DNA from: Entonaema liquescens
Lineage: Eukaryota > Ascomycota > Sordariomycetes > Xylariales > Xylariaceae
NCBI GenBank assembly: GCA_902805475.1
Contig: CADCSX010000007.1
Location: 186,001 to 250,000 of the forward strand
Length of the DNA: 64,000 nucleotides
Reading direction: 5' to 3'
Part shown: positions 55,605-64,000 of the stretch, piece after piece
How positions within the stretch are numbered: position 1 is the stretch's first letter
Layout: each line of letters starts with the position of its first letter
Program-made: the position numbers and the translations under genes
Notes under the pieces: generated by a model
The model's database searches: none
The model's input: the letters and a program-made list of their open reading frames with translations, nothing else
What the model was told of the DNA's origin: nothing

Positions 55605-57314
55605 CGCAGCGGTGGTACTGTTGTTGATGACGGTGGTACAGATGTCGGGAACTTCTTGGTAACAGGATAGAACCAGGGAGTCGGGGAGAGCAGATCGTAA
55701 AATACCAGCCGTGTGGTTCTGTAGACTCTATGTAGGACTTAGGAGAGTGTATCTATTCTACCCTCGGAGCTTCGGAACTAAGACAAATCGAATAAGTGTT
55801 TAATTTTTGTCTTATTTGTTCATGTCTATTTGGAGGAAGGGGACAGCAGCCGATGACGTGGGTGATAGACGGCAAAACAAGCCTATTGAACCAGCCGTCT
55901 TTCACAGGTGCCGAAACTCGATAAAGGAGTAAACAAGTAGAAAGTGCTCATCTGAGAGGACCCGAGTGCGCTGACGCGTAGTGCAAGTTCACACTACGTT
56001 GCTGGATGGCTCCGTGAAGTCTTTTTTATGAGTGGCTTACACGGAGCGGTTTTATTGGAATTTTACCAACTGTTTATCTTGACTCAGATATTTATGGCAC
56101 AACATTTAAGCTAATTTCTCCCATGGCAACAGTAACTATAGCAGCTAAAACGACCGAATAATTTCTCGGGTACTTGGAGAAAAATTTGTTCCCTTTTTAC
56201 TCTATAGCAAACCGATTTTTTTCGTAGGTATCTCTCATCTTATCTCACTTCCCACTGCAGATGTGATATGATGTACTCAATATCATACACTCGAGAACTC
56301 CGAGCAGCAGCTCGGAAATCGAGAAGCAGCGTAAGGAAACAGTTGTTGATAGGCTGGTTTCTTTGATAGTTGACGAATAATACTTGCGTCTAAGTTGATG
56401 GGTTATGGAAGATCTTGGCAGGGGTCTTAAAATAAGATAATTCCCTAAACGGGTAATTGCTTCTTATGAACCTTGCTCAGAATGGAACTTTATTTATATA
56501 ATTGTTATGGCTATAATGTAGCAATGGCGTTCTATCCAAATATCGAGTATCAGCATTCAATTCTCCGAGAGACCACTTCTGAGATATTGTTGTGTGACTA
56601 TCTACTGTATGAAACCTCCAACTAAACAACTTTATTATGATAGTTTAAGCCGCTCTACTCCTACATCTCTGCAGTTAGCCGAAGTACCGTATACGATTTA
56701 GAGATTTCCTAGAGAATATCAGGTTACCGAAATCTTGCATATCCTCACCGTTGGGTCGCGCTAATAAGTAAAAGCTCCTAACACAGATTCTTTATTCCGC
56801 GATATACGTACAGATCTCCGAGATCCGAGGCGACGCTTCTGGACCCCGCCAAACCCGCCGGCTCGGATATAGCGTGTAGGTAGACCCTGCAGTAAATCCA
56901 TGCGTCCCAATGCATATCACTATGCCTTGTCAGATCCTTCGATGGCGTAAAGTAGGATTTGCTCGTAGTTTCTACCTGTAATATTCCCATGGCCTTACTA
57001 TAATCGATTCGATCTGATAATGACTCGTTGTAAGCACTTAATAAATGTGGCTTTGATGTTGGTTATGCTCCGAACTCTAACTACGAGCCGTAAGAATCCT
57101 CAGAGGTAATCAACTAATACCAGCTCGACTATGTTCCACGTAATGTCTTCCGGCTACCGAGGTAGTCGTATGGCGAGTGCTATGATATTGTCTTCCAGCA
57201 GCGGCTTTCCGTATACTAGATACGTTTTCACCCAATACATCTATCATTTGAAAGGAAGTAAGGAAATCTATCTGCATTACATGTCATGTACAGCATATGT
57301 TAATGACATCACCC
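55605..57314. other. Intergenic, 1.7 kb
   Basis: Divergent upstream region of the MFS gene (minus) and the MDR oxidoreductase (plus). Short frames only; nothing recognised. Confidence 0.5.
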
Positions 57315-58538
57315 ATGGCTTTCAGTCTTTCTAGCAAGCAGCTCCCGAAAACATTCTTAAAACCCAGCTTCACCCATCAAATAGGTTCTAGATTTCTCTC
57401 GATATCCTCTATTATCCCCAGGTATTACCTTACCACCAATAAACCTCCTTGCCGGCCTACTAGCCGTATACAACCACAGCAACAACAGTTTAGGAACTTT
57501 ACGCAAACGAGAAGCAATATGGCTACTAACAACGCTGCTTGGATCAAAGAGGCCAAGGCTCATCCTTTCGTCGTTGAACCGGCTCCCGTTTGGACCCCCG
57601 AGGCTAATGAGGTTCTCGTGAAGAACCATGCTGTCGCTATCAACCCCGTTGACGGCTCTCTCCAAGCTGCCGGGTGGTTTCCTCTCGACTACCCCACCAT
57701 GCTAGGCCAGGATGTTTCTGGTGTTATCGCTGCTGTTGGCCCGGGCGTTACCGCCTTCAAAGTCGGCGATCGTGTCGTGGGCCATGCTCTCGGTATGGCT
57801 ACCAAGCGTAGACAAGATGGAGCCTTCCAGGAGTACACGATATTGCAGACAAACGTGACGACGTTACTCCCCGACAACATTCCTTTTGAGAAAGCAGTCG
57901 TGCTTCCTCTAGCTTTATCCACCGCCGCCTCCGCTCTCTACCAGGATACCCACCTAAAGCTTCAGCTCCCCACCGTCCCGCCACAAAAACCCACAGGGAA
58001 GACGCTGGTTGTCTGGGGTGGCTCCTCTGCAGTCGGAAGCAACGCTATCCAGCTTGCCGTCAATTCTGGCTACGAGGTCATTGCTACTGCCTCACCTAAG
58101 AACTTTGACTACGTGAAGAAGCTAGGTGTCAGCCAGGTCTTCGACTACTCCAGCCCAACCATCCAAGATGACCTAATCAACGCGCTCAAAGGCAAGACTA
58201 CCGCCGGCGCTCTTGATTGCATCGGAGGCGAACCCCAAGCAATTCTCCAGCAGGTCGTCGCCAACTCCGAGGGTGTGAAGGCTGTGGCTTCCACGAAGCG
58301 GGGTTGGCCCGAGCCCCCGACTGGCGTGACCATGTACTCTATCTTCGGCACGTCGCTTAGCGGCAACTTCGTTGGAAAGGCTATTTACAACGACTTTCTA
58401 CCCGCGGCGCTAAAGGCGGGCACTTACGTGCCGGCCCCCGAACCACGGATTGTCGGTCAGGGCTTAGGGAAGATACAGGATGCTGTTGACTTGATCAAGA
58501 AGGGTGTCTCGGCCACGAAGTTGGTTGTTACCTTGTGA
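57315..58538 (+). CDS. MDR-family zinc-binding-type dehydrogenase / enoyl reductase-like
   Basis: Single exon to TGA 58536-58538. Three in-frame ATGs are possible: 57297 (weak context), 57315 (CACCCATGGC, strong) and 57519 (GCAATATGGC, strong). From 57315 it has 407 aa and an N-terminal stretch rich in Ser/Arg/Phe/Gln without acids, like a mitochondrial presequence. From 57519 it begins MATNNAAWIKEAKAHPF, the normal start of the catalytic protein. Visible features are NEVLVKNHAVAINPVDG, GQDVSGVIAAVGPGV, VGDRVVGHA, the nucleotide-binding VVWGGSSAVGSNAIQLA, and a C-terminal DLIKKGVSATKLVVTL. No catalytic or structural zinc Cys set is present, as in the quinone-reductase/trans-enoyl-reductase branch. 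The substrate is unknown. Confidence 0.9.
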   Translation: MAFSLSSKQLPKTFLKPSFTHQIGSRFLSISSIIPRYYLTTNKPPCRPTSRIQPQQQQFRNFTQTRSNMATNNAAWIKEAKAHPFVVEPAPVWTPEANEVLVKNHAVAINPVDGSLQAAGWFPLDYPTMLGQDVSGVIAAVGPGVTAFKVGDRVVGHALGMATKRRQDGAFQEYTILQTNVTTLLPDNIPFEKAVVLPLALSTAASALYQDTHLKLQLPTVPPQKPTGKTLVVWGGSSAVGSNAIQLAVNSGYEVIATASPKNFDYVKKLGVSQVFDYSSPTIQDDLINALKGKTTAGALDCIGGEPQAILQQVVANSEGVKAVASTKRGWPEPPTGVTMYSIFGTSLSGNFVGKAIYNDFLPAALKAGTYVPAPEPRIVGQGLGKIQDAVDLIKKGVSATKLVVTL

Positions 58539-61500
58539 GTGGAGGACATACCCGCATGTGTTGAGACAAACTCGGTTGAGGACGTAGTGGAACCTTGAAG
58601 GCGTCGCTATACTAGTACATATCGCACTACCTACTATGATACCGCCGGCACCGTGTGCATTAGTAGCAGATTTGGAACCAGCTATTGAAAGGTTTAGACA
58701 CAAAAATCATATAACCTATTATGTGCCCCGCCTTGCAAATCTCGATCGTTCGATGTGCCTTGATTCCTCATAGCCCCCTATGTATCAGTGCATTGGGACG
58801 CGTTGCGACTGCGATATATTGCCATAATCATAAAATATTACTTTTCTAGGCTGTGTGGTAATTAAGTTTCTTGTTCGCAAGGGTGCTATATGATGTTCAA
58901 CGCCAATCGGGCTCCACGTTTTTAGCTCTCCTATTCTAGAACATCCGCCGGCATTGGATCTTGAAAGTGAGTTCTGACATGTGAGGCATACCTTGATGTA
59001 TCACCGACCACAACGTCACGCTACGTAACGTATGCCTAGGGTTCTCCGTTGCGTAAGACAAGTAGCATCCATTAGTACGAAATGGTCTTTAACCATGCCC
59101 CTTGAAGGTTTAGTTACAGCCACATCGTGCTAGACGCTGATATAAAGCAAGTCAACTATCTCAATTCGGCTGTGGCAATTAGCTAAGGCAAGACCTACTG
59201 AACTAATACATCAATGATAACTGTGGTGACCTGATGGCATACATGTACGTGGCGCTCATATATACGTACCTCACTAGCCTTATAGCGTCGTTCTAGGAAA
59301 GCATTGGACCGGGCCACTTCCGCAGTTCATACCATGGCGCCTCAAACACCATCTCCCAAAGCATTTCGTGTGAAGCAAGTTTCTGCAACGATGTTAGATT
59401 GATATAAAACAGCGGTGAGGTGAGCATCTTGATTAATATGTGGCTGGCTGGCTGAGTCAGGCTGGAACTCGCTATCTGTAACCGGAAAAGGCCATGTTTG
59501 GGTTGTGCAGCAGCTTCCGTGTTACGCTTGTCTCGGTGTTACATAGAAGATGGTATGACTTTCTTTGTATATAGCAACCTCTTGCTTGTGCTGTGTACCG
59601 TATGTACGTGTGATGGCCCTGTGTAGCTTGGATGCCCGGGGGAGGCGATATGTGCACAGATGGGAGTGGACTTACCGGACATATCCTGTACTCCATCGCG
59701 AGAATACTACAGACATAAAGAAATAATGAAGTTAAAATAAAGTCCGTAACTCCATCTCATTCCTCGTCGCTGTCTGAATGATGCGACGGAGACCGAGCTG
59801 CCAATCCCGAGACGGGTAGGATCCGAAAACATATATACTCTTTGGCATCTAGTGCTATTCCATTGAGTTTCTTCTTAGATTTACCCTGCCTAGCAATAGT
59901 CTTTATACAATGATTATGACTAGGAGACGATTATGGGGAGTTGGGGAAGTAGGGATAAGCAGGGGTGGTAAGCTCTGTCTTCCTTCCGATTAACAACGCA
60001 TCCAGGGTCCTTGTCCCACGAACATTACCTAGGAACTATGGGTAGCTTCCCGATGATCATGACCTCTTTATTCTCACGCCCCTAGCTAGAGCCTTACGAG
60101 ATTGAGGGGTAAGGGGTAAAGGGTGTACGCGGATCCAAGTGCTCTTCTGAGCTGTGCATAAGCTTAATTAGCATCCCGTTGAATTCATTACCGAATCAAA
60201 AGCCTTGTATATACAGTTATGTAAGAGAGTAGGAAGCATTGTGAATCCCATTGAACGGCCGTGTCTTATGTTGATGTGCGCCAAGAATTAAGATATCACT
60301 GCATTGCGGGCTAATTGCACTACTTTTGATATAATGATATCGATGTGAATTATGTCCAATTACACTTAGCCTTATTGTTAGGATTCTGCGAAGGACCTTT
60401 GTTGCCAACGTGGCTTTGGTATACAGGCGAAACGAACTATGCATAGGGGCCGGTTTACATTCGATAGGATTGATCAGCACCGTGATCTTCCTTGGTGGGA
60501 CTTGACGTGCATCTGCCGGAACCATAACCTGATTACCTACCTATATTAGGTACTTCGAGTACATCAAGCCCAGGAATAATTAATAGCTTGCGATAATTAT
60601 ATTGTTTCGTTATAATATAGTCAAGCTATTTGAACTTGACGGATGTTCGTAGATTCCATGCGTGGGCTAGGTACTTTAAGGGGTAATTTTTAACATTATG
60701 GAGTTACGAAGTTGAGAAATCGGAACGAGTTACGAGAGATATAGAGAAAATATAGATCTACATAAGTTTCTAATACAATGGTGTCCGTATCGAATTGTAT
60801 ACTATGTACGGCAACGGTCGGGACCGAACTGAGACTCTATATGCGGATTCTTATTACTGTAGCAACTTTCACATACCAACTCAATTAAGGCAATGTGATT
60901 CTGTGCTTTATTTGATTAAAATATAAGTACCTGGAATATATAGAATAGAAGGATAAATGTTGAAAGTTCATGACGTAGAACATTTTGTAGTTGGACTTAT
61001 TTGTTGCAACGCCCAATCTGCAGCTGAACTAAAACGCTACTCTTTATTTAATACCGTTACCGCGAATATCGAGTAGCATATGGACTAGCTGAGACCGCAT
61101 AACTATGACTTTTGAACCTATGGATCTTGAGCGCTAGCCAACTATCTATATTGTCAAATTGCCTTCTACGACACCATAAAAAGGACTCTTACCTATAGTG
61201 AAACGGGGTGCTAGCATTATACCTTGTCGAACGTCATAGGGTACCGGAGCCATGGCTGAGGACTAAACTCGGGATGTTGTTCTATAGCGGCGGGGCCTTT
61301 TTCTGCTGCTGTCAGCAAGAGCCGGGTCCCCCAACTGGCCAGGGCTTTGTGTACGTCGAATCCAAGCCTACGCGTAAACAATCTTCAGCATCCTCTACGA
61401 CTTCGTACTTACAGTTAAGAAGTACAAATGGGCCGTGATACGGTTAAAGATATTCATATGCGTTTAGCACCTTTTAAGTATATTTGTGTTTAAATAGGTA

Positions 61501-62682
61501 GTAAAAGCGTCTTCTTATGGCGATGATCTCCGTCAGTGCTGCCTATTTAGAGTAAGCCATGGAGCATGAACGGTCCATACTGCTCATAGCATTGGCCGGT
61601 ATACTTGCACATCATGCATCACGTATCACGAATGTTAGGCGCCTCAGTGGGCTGAGCGTAACCATTGCTCAAAAGAGCCTCAGACAGAAAAGGTTTATTG
61701 GACTATACGGGTGTAGCACGGAATATATATGCAAGCCAAGTAACGACACCGAACGACACCCCCGCTATCGAGCTGCGTACCGCTTAATCTTGAGACACTA
61801 GCAAGGCCTGCGGTGTATAGATTAGGCACCTTACCTGCACATAGGATACTGTACAGCAGGCCCCCTTATTGCTGAAGTAACTGAGCAGCTTTCTATAGTA
61901 TGTAAGTACTTCTTTGGCTTTCTTGTACTTTTGCTGACCTGCCTCAGATCATAAACGGCACGCAAATTGCCCGTCTTATTCATACACCTGGCCAACCGGC
62001 TTGCTTGGCAACCCTCCTCCATCGAATCGCTATACACAGTTGCTGTTACTCACGTGGCCGTTTAGAAAAGTGTTCATCAAGGGTAGTAGCACATGGTAGG
62101 GTAACATGGCATGAGCCTTTAGAGTAAAGTTTAAGAGGCAGATGTACTTTTCAGGGGTACCTCGCGAGAGAGGAATTCTAGAGTTCCTCTGGATATCTTT
62201 CCATATTCCTATGTAATAGCTGAATTGAACCTCAACACGAATCCTAGGCCGATCACTTAACTCAGCAATCAATATGCATCTAAGAGTGTGGATTGATCCT
62301 ACGAAGCTTTTATCCCGTCAGCCGTTTATCTCCTCTGGTTTGGTCTTTGGTCAGCAAGCCCCCTGAAACCACATGTTCAGGGTCAGCCTAATCATTGAAT
62401 CAACCAGAGCCATACTGGTAGGAGTAACGTAGAAGGCCATGTATCTACGGGTGGGAGACGCCTCGCACATTGGCTAGTAGGTAACTTAAGCCTTTTCTGG
62501 GCAGCATCGTCATCCATTCCTGTGGATATATACTCGGCTCCCACAGCCGAAATTGCTTTTTCTTACGTAGCTAGTCGATAATTAAGAAGAGGCTCTATAA
62601 ACGTCTTACATCCCCAAACCTATTACCAAGCGACCAAGTCACACTCGACTAGTGTACGAGCCAAGTCTTATCTCACATTGAG
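58539..62682. other. 4.1-kb stretch without a recognisable gene
   Basis: Upstream of the last regulator gene. Short frames at 59472-59696, 60217-60525, 61208-61438 and 61559-61801 lack protein-like features or splice support. No repeat array, tRNA or rRNA seen. Confidence 0.5.
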
Positions 62683-64000
62683 ATGCCTCAACCGGTTGGT
62701 CTTAGCGTTCAGACGTCAACGCCGCCAGCACGACAGAATCCAGGCGCAGGTATGACATGAGTCTCTCAGCTGTTCAATTATAACATGACAAGTCGTATCT
62801 ATATTATGCATACGGATTTGGCATTCGAGGCATCTTTAAGGCGCGCATGTTAATTAGCGACAAACCAGAAAATTCCGCACTTCCCCCCTTATTGGTTTCC
62901 ATTTAATGACTCTGTCTTACGCGCCGCTAATGTATTTGGTACGTAGCTTGCGAAGAATGCCGTCGTCGTAAGGTTCGTTGCGATCGTCAGCAGCCTTCAT
63001 GTGGACTCTGCCTGTCGTCCGGCGTACATTGTCAAGTTACCACTCCTCGCCCCCCTCGTGGTCCCAAACGTGGTTACCTAAAAGCGTTACAAGCTCGCAT
63101 CGGTATGTGCTATAACATTTCAAGTGGCGGGTTTTCACCCTCCCCTGAAGGATGTGTCCCGAAATAAGAACGGTTTTGGTTGAACTGATGGCTGTCCTTG
63201 TTGCTAACATTCCTGTTCTCGATTTAGCTACGCTCGAAGGAACTCTACTTCAACAGCAGCAGCAGCAACAACAATCATCTATCAACAGCGGTAATACAAT
63301 ATCAGTCTCGCCAAGAGATAATTCGATCGAAGGCCTTGTATTTAATGACACTCCATTAACATGGGACTTCCAGACCACAGCTGAAGAAGACGCCATACTT
63401 AATGACCTATGCCGCGAAACAGCGCCCGGAACGGCGTCAAGAGGGTCTTCGTTGGATGGGGGTTCGGTCCAGGCCTCGACATCACCAATACATGGATTCG
63501 ATACTCCTAGCGATGGGGTGGGCTTCGCGGATGCAATTATGGGCCGGAAGATGTCAGAAATTCCAGAGGGCTTAGATGACATCAACATTTCAAATTTAAT
63601 GCAGGCAGATTTGTAAGTTATTCCCAACTCCGCCCCCTCCCACACGTAGCCCTCGCCTTACGGCTAGGCAGAGACCAGCTTTACTTTGATCGAGTACACA
63701 TGTTCGCGCCTGTGCTACATCAGCGCCGCTACTTCTCCTGGGCTCGTAGCATGGCTAAGACGGAAGCTCAATCATGTCTGCGCTATGCCATGTGGACGTT
63801 GGCTGCTTCCGTGTCGGCTCATTATCAGAATATTGGCGGCTCCCTATATCGATATACGCGGCGGGCTCTCGAAGCACTCGACTCAAAGTGCGTAGGCTTT
63901 ACTATGACCGAAATGGAACAAGTTCAGGCCTGGCTTCTACTGGCTATTCACGAGTTTATGTGTGTCGACTTTAGCAGAGGCTGGGTAAGCGCAGGTCGCG
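62683..64000 (+). CDS. Zn2Cys6 fungal transcription factor, 5' part (cut by window end)
   Basis: Four exons so far: 62683-62749, 62947-63102, 63228-63612 and 63672 to beyond the window. Introns have donors GTATGA, GTATGT and GTAAGT and acceptors GTAG, TTAG and GCAG, with a GCTAAC branch site in the second. The zinc cluster (C24-x2-C27-x6-C34-x6-C41-x2-C44-x6-C51) is followed by RGPKRGYLKALQARIATLE and a Gln run from a CAG/CAA tract (63250-63273). The fungal_trans regulatory domain begins LDQLYFDRVHMFAPVLHQRR and is still open at base 64000 (EFMCVDFSRGWVSAG). The product would be a nuclear DNA-binding regulator; targets are unknown. The 4.1-kb upstream region may be a long promoter. Confidence 0.92.
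63250..63273 (+). repeat. CAG/CAA repeat coding polyglutamine
   Basis: Encodes eight Gln in the linker after the coiled coil of the regulator. Confidence 0.9.

Noticed and set aside
50668..58538. Biosynthetic gene cluster (oxygenase, two transport/redox genes, regulator)
   Set aside because: No synthase gene (PKS, NRPS, terpene) is present and the genes are widely spaced; co-location alone is weak.
1..64000. CRISPR arrays, rRNA or prokaryotic operons
   Set aside because: No regularly spaced repeats or rRNA-like sequence; gene structure with introns is fungal.

Overview
The window looks like nuclear DNA of a filamentous ascomycete (Pezizomycotina, most likely a Sordariomycete). The evidence is short introns (about 50-130 bp) with GTAAGT/GTATGT-type donors and CTAAC-like branch sites, two Zn2Cys6 regulators, a fungal Prp19, Drs1 and App1, and AT-rich tracts in which C survives almost only in CpG, as expected after repeat-induced point mutation (RIP). 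All gene models were built by eye from reading frames and splice signals; no search or calculation was run.

Layout. 1-9200: the 3' part of a large disordered protein gene, an unrecognised 380-aa protein, a zinc alcohol dehydrogenase and a 14-TM drug-efflux-type MFS pump. 9691-19493: a candidate 9.8-kb DNA transposon with 42-bp imperfect terminal inverted repeats and a 5-bp target duplication. It carries a two-exon HNH nuclease, a 502-aa protein with an array of SUMO-acceptor consensus motifs, and a three-exon integrase-like DDE transposase. 20890-30725: a Zn2Cys6 regulator with a one-base frameshift, a RING protein with SUMO-interacting motifs (STUbL-like), a RIP-mutated 0.7-kb element with a 9-bp target duplication, PRP19, and a 275-bp MITE. 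30726-33349: OHCU decarboxylase (uric acid breakdown) and an unrecognised 473-aa protein. 33350-39214 is a 5.9-kb stretch without a recognisable gene. 39215-49877: a kinase-like protein lacking the catalytic Asp, DRS1 (one apparent frameshift), APP1, a small Dabb protein and an F-box/ankyrin-like protein. 50668-64000: a 2OG-Fe(II) oxygenase, a YCII-like protein, a monocarboxylate-type MFS transporter, an MDR oxidoreductase, a 4.1-kb gene-free stretch and the 5' part of another Zn2Cys6 regulator cut by the window end.

How they fit together. Most host genes are unrelated housekeeping or accessory genes; I see no convincing biosynthetic cluster. The most striking item is the 9.8-kb element. Its transposase frame is intact with a recognisable D-D-E triad, its ends match, and it carries two extra genes whose role in transposition is unknown. 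Single-base homopolymer frameshifts in the regulator and in DRS1 (a homologue of an essential yeast gene) are better explained by assembly error than by gene death.
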